Notes: generated by a model not told the origin, from the sequence alone. A stretch of DNA of 53,523 nt from Candidatus Ghiorseimicrobium undicola (GCA_002796125.1 PCWA01000007.1:1-53523); one strand, 5' to 3'; positions 39,472 through 47,915 are shown, counted from the first letter of the stretch. A program made the numbers and translations.

Positions 39472-41400
39472 ATGGAAAAATACAAAGTAACCTTTTATCC
39501 TGAGAATAAAACAATCGAAATAGGCAAAAGCAAAACTCTGCTTTCGGCGGCAATTTCTCTGGGCATAAACATAAATTCCGGATGCGCCGGTGACGGGGTC
39601 TGCGGCAGGTGCAAGGTAATTATAAAAAAGGGGCAGGTCGCCACCCTCGCGACCGGCAGGATCAGCCAGGAGGAAAAAAAACAAGGCCTATACCTTGCAT
39701 GCCTGACTACGGCATTATCAGACGTAGAGGTGGAAATACCGGAACAGTCACGCCTTGATTTTACGAAGATTACCGATGAAGAAGCATTTTCCTCGCGCCT
39801 GCGCGGCGTATATACCAAGGCTGAATCCATAGAAAAGAGCGAGCCGATTATAAATGAAGATATTTTTATACATTCACCGCTTGCTACCAAAGTATACCTT
39901 GAACTCCCGCAGCCTACACAAGAAGACAAAATAAGCGATTTAGAACGCCTCTACCGTGAGATACGAAAAATAAAAAATATAGAAATTTTACAAACAGGGC
40001 TTGCTAACATAAGGCATCTGGGTAATTTCCTGCGCTCAGCCGACTTTAAAATAACGGCTACTCTAGGCAATAGAAACGATACGACAGAAATTGTCCTGAT
40101 CGAGCCGGCAGATACATCAAAAAATAATTTTGGCGTAGCTTTCGATATAGGAACCACCACAATCTCAGGACAATTGGTAGACTTAAATACCAAAAAAGTC
40201 CTGGGAACAAAGGCAACTTTTAATCAACAAGCGACATTCGGCGCCGATATTATCACCCGCATAATCTACGCCCAGAAAGAAGAAGGGCTGGAACGCCTGC
40301 ATCATGCGGTCATTGACGGCATGAACGACATGATCCAGGAATTAATCAAGGAAAACAACATAGATTTAAACAACGTTACCTGCTGCGTATGCGCGGGCAA
40401 TACCACGATGATTCATCTTCTTTTACGCGTAGACCCCACTTATATAAGGCGTGACCCGTATGTTCCCACGGCAAACTTTGTTCCGGTGATACGCGCCCAA
40501 GAAGCCGGCATAAAAATTAATCCGCGAGGGCTCTTAGGCTGCGTGCCGGGTATATCGAGCTATGTCGGAGGCGACATAACTTCCGGAGTACTTGCCTGCG
40601 GCATGGATGACGAAAAAGACCTTTGCCTATTGATAGACGTAGGAACCAACGGTGAAATTGTTCTCGGTAATAATGAATGGATGATTTCGACTGCTGCCTC
40701 GGCCGGGCCGGCATTTGAAGGCTCGGGCGTATCCTGCGGCCTGCGCGCTACCCGCGGCGCTATTCAAAAAATTAAGATAGATAAAAAAACTTTTAAGGCT
40801 GAACTTAAAACAATAGGGGATGCTCCGGCCAAAGGGATTTGCGGCTCAGGATATATCGACCTGCTTTCCGAGATGCTTAAGGCGGGCGTCATGGACAAAA
40901 ACGGTAAGATAGAAGATATACGGAACGAACTCATCCGCGAAGGCGAATTTGGCAAAGAGTTCATTATTTATGAATCGGGAGAAAATAACAAAAGCAAGAT
41001 TTACATTAATGAAGTTGATATTGATAATTTAAAACGCGCCAAGGGCGCTATATATTCTGCCGCCGCCTGCCTCCTCAGGCACATGGGGCTGGGATTCGAA
41101 GATGTCAAAAAGATTTTTATCGCCGGCGGCTTCGGAAATTATCTAGACATTGAAAGCGCCATAACTATCGGCCTGCTGCCTGACATTGAAAGAAGCAGGT
41201 TCAAATTCGTAGGCAATAGCTCGCTTATCGGGGCAAGGGAGGTAATTTTATCCAGCGATGCCATACATAAAACCGAAAACTTAGCAAAAAAAATTACCTG
41301 CTTTGAACTCTCCAGCGACCAAAAATACATGGATGAGTATATGGCGGCGCTATTTTTTCCGCATACCGATATAACAAAATTTAAGAACATAAAATTATGA
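39472..41400 (+). CDS. Reductive activator of corrinoid protein (RACo-like ASKHA ATPase)
   Basis: 642 residues. The N-terminal [2Fe-2S] ferredoxin domain has Cys38, Cys44, Cys47 and Cys77 (CAGDGVCGRCKVI, YLACLT). A linker follows, then the large ASKHA domain (about 220-640): VAFDIGTTTISGQLVDL, CCVCAGNTTMIHLLL, LLIDVGTNGEIVLG and FIAGGFGNYLDIESA. RACo uses ATP to re-reduce the inactive Co(II) state of the corrinoid protein, here AcsC/AcsD. It lies 28 nt after acsC and overlaps cooC by 4 nt. Length and domain order match the characterised Carboxydothermus and Acetobacterium proteins. Confidence 0.92.
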   Translation: MEKYKVTFYPENKTIEIGKSKTLLSAAISLGININSGCAGDGVCGRCKVIIKKGQVATLATGRISQEEKKQGLYLACLTTALSDVEVEIPEQSRLDFTKITDEEAFSSRLRGVYTKAESIEKSEPIINEDIFIHSPLATKVYLELPQPTQEDKISDLERLYREIRKIKNIEILQTGLANIRHLGNFLRSADFKITATLGNRNDTTEIVLIEPADTSKNNFGVAFDIGTTTISGQLVDLNTKKVLGTKATFNQQATFGADIITRIIYAQKEEGLERLHHAVIDGMNDMIQELIKENNIDLNNVTCCVCAGNTTMIHLLLRVDPTYIRRDPYVPTANFVPVIRAQEAGIKINPRGLLGCVPGISSYVGGDITSGVLACGMDDEKDLCLLIDVGTNGEIVLGNNEWMISTAASAGPAFEGSGVSCGLRATRGAIQKIKIDKKTFKAELKTIGDAPAKGICGSGYIDLLSEMLKAGVMDKNGKIEDIRNELIREGEFGKEFIIYESGENNKSKIYINEVDIDNLKRAKGAIYSAAACLLRHMGLGFEDVKKIFIAGGFGNYLDIESAITIGLLPDIERSRFKFVGNSSLIGAREVILSSDAIHKTENLAKKITCFELSSDQKYMDEYMAALFFPHTDITKFKNIKL

Positions 41401-42179
41401 ATTATACAATAGCCGTAGCAGGAAAAGGCGGCACAGGAAAAACAACTATCGCGGGGCTGATTATCCGTTACCTCAAAGAAATAGAAAAGGGCAGCGTCCT
41501 GGCTATAGATGCCGATCCCAACGCTAACCTGGGACAGGTCCTGGGAATCGAACCAAAAGAAAATATCGGCGCCTTAATTGACGAAGTCAGCCGCAATATA
41601 GATAAAATACCTGCCGGCATGACAAAGGAAAGATACATTGAATATCAGGTACAGTCTGCTATTGAAGAATCAGACGGGCTGGATATCCTGGCAATGGGCA
41701 GGCCGGAAGGCCCCGGATGTTATTGTTTTGCCAATAATGTATTACGGGGAATTATATCGAAAATCGCCGGTGACTACAAATTTGTAATTATCGACAACGA
41801 GGCCGGCCTTGAGCATTTATCCCGCCGCACAACCCGTAAAGCGGATTATCTGTTAATCGTCTCCGACCAAACAAGAGTCGGATTAAAATCCGCCGCCAGG
41901 ATTTACGAACTGGTAAAAGAACTAAAAATAGAAATAAAAGAATTTATCCTGGTGGTTAATCGTTCTCTGGACAAAGAAAACAATCCGCCGGATGAGTGGA
42001 AAAACATCAGCATGAATTTTGACAGGGTGGAAACCATACCTTATGATGAAAAAATTTTAGATTCCGCGACGCTGGGAGAGCCGCTTATGAAGTTAGAAAA
42101 AACTTCAGGCGCCTTACAGGCAGTGTTTAAAATAATGGATAAAATAATTGGAGGGAAACATGCCGCTAGAATTAATTAA
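41397..42179 (+). CDS. acsF: CODH/ACS nickel-insertion accessory ATPase (CooC/AcsF)
   Basis: A 260-residue MinD-type P-loop ATPase. The deviant Walker A is at 9-17 (GKGGTGKTT). The CooC-specific Cys108-x-Cys110 motif is in GPGCYCFANN, and VIIDNEAGLEHLSRRTT is family-typical. It binds nickel or zinc at the dimer interface and helps load the CODH or ACS active site. It overlaps the preceding RACo gene (4 nt) and acsD (20 nt). The CODH (acsA/cooS) and ACS (acsB) genes that it would serve are absent from the window. Confidence 0.92.
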   Translation: MNYTIAVAGKGGTGKTTIAGLIIRYLKEIEKGSVLAIDADPNANLGQVLGIEPKENIGALIDEVSRNIDKIPAGMTKERYIEYQVQSAIEESDGLDILAMGRPEGPGCYCFANNVLRGIISKIAGDYKFVIIDNEAGLEHLSRRTTRKADYLLIVSDQTRVGLKSAARIYELVKELKIEIKEFILVVNRSLDKENNPPDEWKNISMNFDRVETIPYDEKILDSATLGEPLMKLEKTSGALQAVFKIMDKIIGGKHAARIN

Positions 42180-43125
42180 AGAAAAATGGTCAAATAAAAT
42201 TGATGTTGTCACGATTGGGGCGACAAAAGCCGAAGGCGGGACAAGAAGCAAGGCGATAAAAGTCGGGGGAGAAACAGGCCTGCCCTATCTTCTGGAAGAA
42301 TCAGAAATGCCCCATAAGCCCGTGATCGCCATGGAGATATTTGATGTGGCGCCGGACGACTGGCCGGACACCTTAAAAGATCCCTATGGCGAAGTATTAA
42401 ATAACCCTTTGGAATGGGCGATGAAATGCGAGAACGAATTTAAAGCTGACCTTCTGACGATTAGGCTTTCGGGCATTCATCCGGATGCGCAAAACCGCTC
42501 GGAAGAAGATACGGTAAAGCTGATAAACGAAATCACCGCCAAGGTAAAACTGCCGTTAATTATTTTAGGATGCGGAGATGACGCAAAAGATAATCTTATA
42601 CTCCCAAGATGCGCCGAAATTACAAAAGGCGAACGCTGCCTGATAGGAGACGCGGTACAAAAAAATTACAAAACTATCGTCGCGGCATGCCTTGCCTACG
42701 GCCATAGCATTATCGCCGAATCCCCCATAGATATAAATATCGCAAAACAATTAAATATACTAATAAGCGAAATGGGCCTGCCTCAAGAGCGCATTGTCAT
42801 AAATCCTACGGTCGGCGCGCTGGGATACGGCATGGAATACGCTTATTCAATTATGGAAAGGGCGCGTATCGCGGCATTCGGAGGGGATAAAATGCTTTCT
42901 CAGCCATTTATATGTTTTGTAGGCCAGGAGGCATGGCGCGCCAAGGAAGCAAAAGCAAAGATTTCTGAATTTCCCGAATGGGGCAATGAGAAAGAGCGCG
43001 GTATTTTATGGGAGGCGGTTACGGCTTCGGCATTTCTACAGGCAGGCGCCGACATACTCATAATGCGCCATCCGAAGGCAATCGAAATAGTTAAAAAGCA
43101 TATAGAAGAATTGATTAAAAACTAA
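42160..43125 (+). CDS. acsD: CODH/ACS complex delta subunit (corrinoid iron-sulfur protein, small)
   Basis: 321 residues. The partner of AcsC, a TIM-barrel subunit that shapes the corrinoid site. Characteristic blocks are VVTIGATKAEGGTRSKAIKVGG, LPYLLEESEMPHKPVIAMEIFD, DLLTIRLSGIHPD and INPTVGALGYGMEYAYSIMERAR. The ATG at 42160 follows ggaggg; an in-frame start four codons upstream is less likely. Overlaps cooC by 20 nt. The methyltransferase acsE follows after a short repeat-like stretch. Confidence 0.94.
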   Translation: MPLELIKEKWSNKIDVVTIGATKAEGGTRSKAIKVGGETGLPYLLEESEMPHKPVIAMEIFDVAPDDWPDTLKDPYGEVLNNPLEWAMKCENEFKADLLTIRLSGIHPDAQNRSEEDTVKLINEITAKVKLPLIILGCGDDAKDNLILPRCAEITKGERCLIGDAVQKNYKTIVAACLAYGHSIIAESPIDINIAKQLNILISEMGLPQERIVINPTVGALGYGMEYAYSIMERARIAAFGGDKMLSQPFICFVGQEAWRAKEAKAKISEFPEWGNEKERGILWEAVTASAFLQAGADILIMRHPKAIEIVKKHIEELIKN

Positions 43126-43160
43126 CTCGCAGCTAGTAATTCGTAACTAGTAAAAGGAAA
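43126..43160. repeat. Short ctagtaattcgtaactag palindromic stretch
   Basis: Between acsD and acsE, ctagtaattcgtaactag is an imperfect palindrome (ctagtta/taactag type). It sits directly before the aaaggaaagga site of acsE. Confidence 0.45.
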
Positions 43161-43167
43161 GGACGAC

Positions 43168-43956
43168 ATGTTTATTGTAGGCGAACTTATCAACGGGATG
43201 TACAAAAATGTAAGGCAGGCGCTGGAAACAAAAGATAAAAAAATCATACAGGATATCGCAAAGAAGCAAACGGAGGCAGGAGCATCGGCTTTAGACGTAA
43301 ACTGCGGCCCGGCATCACGTAATCCAAAAGACGATATCAAGTGGATGGTAGAAGCAATACAAGAAGTGGTGGATACGCCTCTTTGCATGGACAGCACAAA
43401 AACTGACGTCATCGAGGCTGGGCTGTCAACCGCGAAAAATAAAACAATCATTAATTCAACCGGGGCGGATAAAGAAAAATTAGACATTTTAGTGCCTATG
43501 GCATTAAAATATAAGAGCTCACTTATTGGCCTTGCGATGAATAAAAAGGGCGTACCTCAGGATAAATTCCAGAGATTAGAGCTAGCGGCAACAATTGTCA
43601 CATATTGCCAAGAGAATAATTTTCCTGTCTCAAATTTATATCTTGACCCCATAGTTTTGCCGGTTAACGTGGCACAAGCTCAAGCACAGGAAGTATTAGG
43701 CGCCCTTCATGAATTTAAGCTTTTATCCGATCCGGCGCCAAAAACAATAGTGGGATTAAGCAATGTTTCTCAAGGCGCACCTGACCGAAGCCTGATAAAC
43801 CGCACATTCCTTGTCATGGCCCAATGCGCCGGCCTTGACGGGGCAATACTGGACCCCCTGGATAAAAATCTGATGGATGCGCTGATTACCGCGGAATTAA
43901 TACTGAATAAACAAATATACTGCGACTCATTTCTGGACGCGTATAAAAAGAAATAA
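43168..43956 (+). CDS. acsE: Methyltetrahydrofolate:corrinoid/iron-sulfur protein methyltransferase
   Basis: Transfers the methyl group from methyl-THF to the corrinoid protein AcsC/AcsD, linking the methyl and carbonyl branches of the Wood-Ljungdahl pathway; 262 residues, as in Moorella MeTr. The pterin-binding barrel has GELINGMYKNV, GASALDVNCGP, CMDSTKTDVIEAGL, KTIINSTGAD, LYLDPIVLPV and VGLSNVSQGAPDRSLINRTFL. Strong aaaggaaagga site. It ends the acs cluster; the following small membrane gene overlaps by 1 nt. No CODH or ACS catalytic subunit follows. Confidence 0.94.
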   Translation: MFIVGELINGMYKNVRQALETKDKKIIQDIAKKQTEAGASALDVNCGPASRNPKDDIKWMVEAIQEVVDTPLCMDSTKTDVIEAGLSTAKNKTIINSTGADKEKLDILVPMALKYKSSLIGLAMNKKGVPQDKFQRLELAATIVTYCQENNFPVSNLYLDPIVLPVNVAQAQAQEVLGALHEFKLLSDPAPKTIVGLSNVSQGAPDRSLINRTFLVMAQCAGLDGAILDPLDKNLMDALITAELILNKQIYCDSFLDAYKKK

Positions 43957-44165
43957 TGGATTACTTAAAGGAACTTTTAACTAAAATACCGGAATGGTGG
44001 ATAAGCCTGAACTTACCGTTTACGTTCACTATTGGTATACCGATATTGGTTGTTTTGCCTTTGATTATGTTCGCCTTTAAGAAAATTAAAGCGTTCCTTG
44101 GAATTATTTTTATTCTGGCAATAATTTTAGGTTTTTTCGCGTTAATGGGGATATTTTTAAAATAA
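43956..44165 (+). CDS. Small two-helix membrane protein
   Basis: 69 residues, with two predicted membrane helices (about 21-40 and 46-67) and a basic connector (FKKIKAF). The ATG is the last base of the acsE stop codon (TAATG), so it is probably co-translated with the acs genes. I do not recognise a family. The single-base overlap and lack of shadow features support it as real. tRNA-Met follows 6 nt later. Confidence 0.65.
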   Translation: MDYLKELLTKIPEWWISLNLPFTFTIGIPILVVLPLIMFAFKKIKAFLGIIFILAIILGFFALMGIFLK

Positions 44166-44171
44166 ATTCGC

Positions 44172-44245
44172 GGCGGCGTAGCTCAGCCTGGTAGAGCAAA
44201 CGGCTCATACCCGTTATGTCAATGGTTCGAATCCATTCGCCGTCA
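44172..44245 (+). tRNA. tRNA-Met (CAT)
   Basis: 74 nt. The acceptor ggcggcg pairs with cgccgtc (one G-U). The anticodon loop ctcatac is on the aacgg/ccgtt stem, anticodon CAT, and the T-arm is aatgg-ttcgaat-ccatt. G1-C72 pairing excludes the usual bacterial initiator form, so it is elongator Met or the lysidine-modified Ile2 tRNA. tilS, which modifies Ile2, is at 46863. No encoded CCA. Confidence 0.9.
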
Positions 44246-44247
44246 CT

Positions 44248-44325
44248 TAATTTTTCGCAAAGCGAAAAATTATCTCGAAGCGTACGCAGTAGATTTCGAA
44301 GAAATCTACAAGTGCTTACGCAAGG
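44248..44325. repeat. Hairpin pair after tRNA-Met, structural relative of the start-linked elements
   Basis: taatttttcgc-aaa-gcgaaaaatta is a perfect 11-bp stem (44248-44272). Then cgaagcgta...tacgc encloses gtagatttc-gaa-gaaatctac (44289-44309). The second hairpin has the gaa loop and gaagc...gcttacgcaagg frame of the core module in copies 2 and 3, but different stem bases. The rest of the gap to 44480 has no gene. Confidence 0.65.
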
Positions 44326-44479
44326 GAAATAAAAGACGAGGCCAAAAAAAATCATCTTGTTTAAAAAAATAAACATTACCATATCTTACCCGGACAATCC
44401 CGTACAAATATACCATTCATAACTTATTGCGAAAACATAAGATAAAATAATAGTTTTATTCTCTTAAATCCCAGGCATT

Positions 44480-44495
44480 TGGCACGATAATTGCT
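44480..44495 (+). promoter_or_regulatory. Sigma-54 (RpoN)-type promoter
   Basis: TGGCAC-gataa-TTGCT matches the -24/-12 consensus exactly, including GG-N10-GC spacing. It points at the MshEN gene 49 nt downstream, with an expected start site near 44506. Confidence 0.75.
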
Positions 44496-44543
44496 AACAT
44501 ATTTATAAGGGCCTTATTATAACTTTTAAAATTGTTTCAAAAA

Positions 44544-45083
44544 ATGGCAAAAACGAACACTTATCTCCGCAGAAAATCAAGCGAATACCTCGGCAGCCTG
44601 CTTATCCGAAACAGGATAATCGATTATACCCAGCTGGATAAAGCCATCCGTACCCAAAATAACACTTCTCCGCGCAAGCTCTTGGGAGAGATTATGTTGG
44701 AGCTGGGCTTTGCCGGCGAAGATGACCTGACTACGGCATTCATGAGCCAATACCACCTGCCGTATATCCCGTTAAACAGGTTTCAAATCCATTCCGAAGC
44801 AGTAAAATTAATCCCGCCTGAAATCATACATGAACATACGATTATGCCGTTTCAAAAAATCGGCAGCATCTTAAGCATTGCTATCGGCAAACCCATAGAC
44901 AACGGAACTATAGAAAAAATAGAAGAGATGTCCGGACATGTCATACAACTGTTTCTTTCCAACTTATCAGAAATCAAGGAAAATATCAGCCGTTATTACC
45001 TGCCCAACAAAGAAATCATTAGCAAAACCGTATCCAGCATCAACGAATATTTTGATTCAATAGTCCCCGAATCATTATCCTGA
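44544..45083 (+). CDS. Stand-alone MshEN (GspE N-terminal) domain protein
   Basis: 179 residues made of one MshEN/T2SSE-N domain and a short tail, with no ATPase part. Two tandem MshEN motifs are visible: LGSLLIRNRIIDYTQLDKAI (about 16-35) and LLGEIMLELGFAGEDDLTTA (about 46-65), followed by HLPYIPLNRFQIHSEAVKLIP. In MshE and related assembly ATPases this domain binds c-di-GMP. The Arg of the RLG motif is Tyr or Leu here, so binding is uncertain. The ATG at 44544 is preferred to an upstream TTG; no good ribosome site is seen. A consensus RpoN promoter lies 49 nt upstream. Confidence 0.82.
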   Translation: MAKTNTYLRRKSSEYLGSLLIRNRIIDYTQLDKAIRTQNNTSPRKLLGEIMLELGFAGEDDLTTAFMSQYHLPYIPLNRFQIHSEAVKLIPPEIIHEHTIMPFQKIGSILSIAIGKPIDNGTIEKIEEMSGHVIQLFLSNLSEIKENISRYYLPNKEIISKTVSSINEYFDSIVPESLS

Positions 45084-45127
45084 ATTAATACTCTCCATTT
45101 ATTTATCCACCTCGTCTTTTGAAAATA

Positions 45128-45157
45128 TTTACAATTTTTAACTAAATATGCTATAAT
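45128..45157 (+). promoter_or_regulatory. Sigma-70-type promoter before the small envelope-protein genes
   Basis: TTTACA (45128-45133), an 18-bp spacer and TATAAT (45152-45157), with TGC before the -10 (extended -10). It lies 56 nt upstream of the start at 45214. Confidence 0.6.
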
Positions 45158-45213
45158 GTTTTTGTTTATAACCTGACTTTTAACAGAATAGCATGATAAA
45201 GAAGGGGGTGAAA

Positions 45214-45402
45214 ATGACGCAGCATGACAAAAACGGCGGATTTTTTTCTTCACTAAAATATACAAACATACTGCTTACTATCATTACTCTTATTTTAATT
45301 GTATCCACGGTCTGCATTCACATGAATAAAATGCGCCATTGCTATAAGTGCAAAAAGGGTATTTGCCCGGTGCACATGCCTAAAGCAATGCCCGCAAAAT
45401 AA
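45214..45402 (+). CDS. Small membrane protein with Cys-rich C-terminus
   Basis: 62 residues: one membrane helix (about 16-36, YTNILLTIITLILIVSTVCIH) and a cysteine cluster CYKCKKGICPVHMP after it. The CxxC-x4-C pattern with His suggests metal or disulfide. The start is set by aaggggg (45202-45208); an ATG seven codons upstream (45193) is less well placed. Family not recognised. First of four small envelope-related genes in a row. Confidence 0.65.
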   Translation: MTQHDKNGGFFSSLKYTNILLTIITLILIVSTVCIHMNKMRHCYKCKKGICPVHMPKAMPAK

Positions 45403-45407
45403 TATTC

Positions 45408-45812
45408 ATGAAAAAGAGGCTGATTATTTTATTTATGGGTTTGTTTTTAAGCGGATACGCTGAAAGCATTGTTGCCGAACAATACTATAAACTGCCTTAC
45501 AATCAGCTTAACAGGCTTGCAAAGGTAATCGTTATCGCAAGCGTAAGCAACATTGCCAATATAGGCTTATCGGAACGCACGCCGGAGGAATATCAAATCA
45601 TAAACATCGACATCCTTAGTATCATAAGAGGAAGGGATGTTCCTTTAAAGCTGCAATTTCGAAATAAACCGCAGACCGGACTTAGTTATAATGTCGGCGA
45701 TGAAGCAATATTCTTTTTTGGCGAAATCTATAAAGACACGGCGATACTCGTTGATGAACGCGCGGCGGCAATTTTTAACCGCGGCATACTTGCGGATCCT
45801 GCTGAAAAATAA
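45408..45812 (+). CDS. Exported protein of unknown function
   Basis: 134 residues with a signal peptide (about 1-23, LIILFMGLFLSGYAESIVA). The mature part of about 110 residues is predicted mixed beta (VIVIASVSNIANIG ... VPLKLQFRNKPQTGLSYNVGDEAIFFFG). There is no Cys and no family that I recognise; the last block recalls small beta-barrel domains of exported proteins. It starts 5 nt after the preceding gene, so the two are probably one transcript. Confidence 0.65.
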   Translation: MKKRLIILFMGLFLSGYAESIVAEQYYKLPYNQLNRLAKVIVIASVSNIANIGLSERTPEEYQIINIDILSIIRGRDVPLKLQFRNKPQTGLSYNVGDEAIFFFGEIYKDTAILVDERAAAIFNRGILADPAEK

Positions 45813-45841
45813 CGCCGGATTATGCCAAAACGGAGGTTAAG

Positions 45842-46039
45842 ATGGGTTCGCAAACTAAAAAGACATGCTGGGAGCACTGGAACTGCGCCAGCGAAACAAG
45901 AAAAAAATGCCCGGTATACCTAAATAAATATGGCGATATATGCTGGATGGCACAGTCTTCAATGTGCTCAAAGAAAAACCGTGATTTTGAAGACTGCTGG
46001 GAATGCTCCTTTTTCAAAACGCAGTGCCCTGACCTTTAA
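45842..46039 (+). CDS. Two-CW-domain cysteine-rich protein
   Basis: 65 residues with nine cysteines: CWEHWNC, KKCPVYLNKYGDICW, SMCSK and FEDCWECSFFKTQCP. The repeated Cys-Trp pairs fit the small 'two-CW' domain family seen in many anaerobic bacteria, whose function is unknown; metal binding is likely. No signal peptide. An aacggagg site precedes the start. Confidence 0.75.
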   Translation: MGSQTKKTCWEHWNCASETRKKCPVYLNKYGDICWMAQSSMCSKKNRDFEDCWECSFFKTQCPDL

Positions 46040-46055
46040 TAAAATCTAATTTTAA

Positions 46056-46847
46056 ATGCGTAAATCTTATATTATTTGCATTATTTTTTTAACGCTTCTG
46101 AAGGCTTCTATCGCAGAAGCAAATCAACAACTCGCCAGGTTCGCGCTGGAAACAGATAAAGGCTTATACGAGCTGGGTGAAGAGATTACCGTCTCCGGAC
46201 TGACGCAGAATCTATCATCTCAGGTTATCTACATTCAAACTCTAAGGCCGCTTGCAAATATCGATTTATTCATCGCCGGGCCCAACGGCAGAAAATTTCA
46301 ACTAAAAGACGAAAGAGGGCCTTTTATCCCCACGGATTATTCCGCGGTCATGCCCTCAGAAAAAAAGAAATTCTTTACGATTAAGTTAGGCGCGAAAGAC
46401 TTAAACCGGGAAAATACCGCGGGGTTGGAGTTTTTTAGCGAAAGCGGCAAATATGAAATATCTTATTCCTACCGTGACTCAAACCCTGTAATGGAAAAAG
46501 CGCTCAAAGGCACATATAACGCAAAACCCGTAACTATCGAAATTGCTTCATTAAAGAACATCTCCAAGGCCAAAAATGTGGACGAGCCGGTTAATACAGA
46601 TTCTAAAGAAACCGTGCCGGTTAAGGATATACGCCTAACCAAAGAACAGGCAATATTAATCGCCCAAAACCATATAAACAGCCTGAAAGAATATAAAAAA
46701 ATCGCTATGTCATTTCTTTTTATAAGCGATACCGTAGAAAACGGATGCTGGGCGGCAGGCTTTGAAGAAGAAAAAACGAATATATTCCACCTGATAAAAG
46801 TCAATGCCGCTACAGGGCGCGCGGAAGAAGCTTACTTCCTGGAATAA
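46056..46847 (+). CDS. Exported Ig-like/PepSY-like protein
   Basis: 263 residues with a signal peptide (about 1-22, ending AEA-NQ). Residues about 25-170 look like an Ig-type beta-sandwich (YELGEEITVSGLTQNLSSQVIYIQTL ... GKYEISYSYRD). A C-terminal 85-residue part (about 180-263) has the PepSY-like order: helix (LTKEQAILIAQNHINSL), strands with WAAGFEEE, then VNAATGRAEEAYFLE. Assignment is from pattern only. Last of the small envelope set, 16 nt before tilS. Confidence 0.65.
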   Translation: MRKSYIICIIFLTLLKASIAEANQQLARFALETDKGLYELGEEITVSGLTQNLSSQVIYIQTLRPLANIDLFIAGPNGRKFQLKDERGPFIPTDYSAVMPSEKKKFFTIKLGAKDLNRENTAGLEFFSESGKYEISYSYRDSNPVMEKALKGTYNAKPVTIEIASLKNISKAKNVDEPVNTDSKETVPVKDIRLTKEQAILIAQNHINSLKEYKKIAMSFLFISDTVENGCWAAGFEEEKTNIFHLIKVNAATGRAEEAYFLE

Positions 46848-46862
46848 TTAATTACCCCTTTA

Positions 46863-47870
46863 ATGCTCTCCGACAAAATCTTCAAAACTATAAACGAATT
46901 TAAATTATTAAACAAACGTGACCGGGTCATCGTTGCCTTATCCGGAGGCCCCGATTCAGTCGCTCTGCTCCACATATTAAAAAATATATCAAAAAAATTA
47001 AATCTGGATATCTATGCCGCTCACCTCAACCATATGCTGCGCGGCAGCGAATCCGATGATGATTTACGCTTTGTAAAATCGCTCTGTGAAAAACTTAAAG
47101 TGCCGTTTTTTAGTGAAAATTTTGACTTAAAAAAATACGCCAAGGCCTCCATGGAAGAGGCGGCAAGAAAAGCGCGTTTTGATTTTTTATTCCGCGCCGC
47201 TGAGCTTGCCGGCGCCTCAAAAATAGCGCTCGGCCACACCAAAGACGACCAGGCAGAAACAGTGCTGCTGCGCATTCTGCGCGGCTCGGGGCTATACGGG
47301 CTTGCCGCGATATTACCAAAGCGAAAAATAAAAAAATATACGCTTATCCGGCCTCTATTAAATTCAACAAAGGATGAAATCCTCTTATATTTAAAAACTA
47401 GAAATTATAAATACCGAATCGACTCCAGCAATAAAAAAGATATCTATACGCGTAACCGCATACGTAAATATTTACTGCCCCAGCTTAAAAAATACAACAA
47501 AAATATACTTAACATACTGGCAAATACCGCTCAAACCGCCGGCATGGATTACGACTACATAAAAAACCAGGCGGCTGAAGAATTAAATAAGATTAAAAGC
47601 GCCTCATCTAAATCAAGAATAAGTTTAAAAGCTGCCAAACTCAATGGGCTGCACGGAGCGCTGCGCAGAATGGCCATCAGGCTAAGCATTGAAAGCGTCG
47701 CAGGAAACCTGCGCCGTTTTACCTATAAGCATATACAGGAAATCGAAGACTTGCTGGACTGCAGAAAAACAGGTTCAATAGTTGACCTGCCGCGAAACAT
47801 CTCCGTAAAAAAAACCTCCTCCTTTATAAATATATACAAGCGAAGGATACCACCGAAAAAACTTGATTAA
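46863..47870 (+). CDS. tilS: tRNA(Ile)-lysidine synthase
   Basis: Makes lysidine at C34 of tRNA-Ile2 (CAU), switching it from Met to Ile decoding. A 335-residue N-type ATP pyrophosphatase with the PP-loop SGGPDSVALLHIL (about 27-39), AAHLNHMLRGSESDDD, KIALGHTKDDQAETVLLRILRGSGLYGL, RPLL, and a C-terminal tRNA-binding part (about 230-335). Length is at the short end of the family, lacking the far C-terminal domain of E. coli. ftsH follows, as in many bacteria (tilS-(hpt)-ftsH), with no hpt between. Confidence 0.94.
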   Translation: MLSDKIFKTINEFKLLNKRDRVIVALSGGPDSVALLHILKNISKKLNLDIYAAHLNHMLRGSESDDDLRFVKSLCEKLKVPFFSENFDLKKYAKASMEEAARKARFDFLFRAAELAGASKIALGHTKDDQAETVLLRILRGSGLYGLAAILPKRKIKKYTLIRPLLNSTKDEILLYLKTRNYKYRIDSSNKKDIYTRNRIRKYLLPQLKKYNKNILNILANTAQTAGMDYDYIKNQAAEELNKIKSASSKSRISLKAAKLNGLHGALRRMAIRLSIESVAGNLRRFTYKHIQEIEDLLDCRKTGSIVDLPRNISVKKTSSFINIYKRRIPPKKLD

Positions 47871-47915
47871 TCCCCGGCTTTATTATAAAATAAGAGTTCA
47901 CAAATAGGAGAAAAA

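Noticed and set aside
44110-44382. 90-codon minus-strand ORF over tRNA-Met
   Set aside because: It is antisense to a tRNA and to palindromes; its sequence contains translated antisense tRNA.
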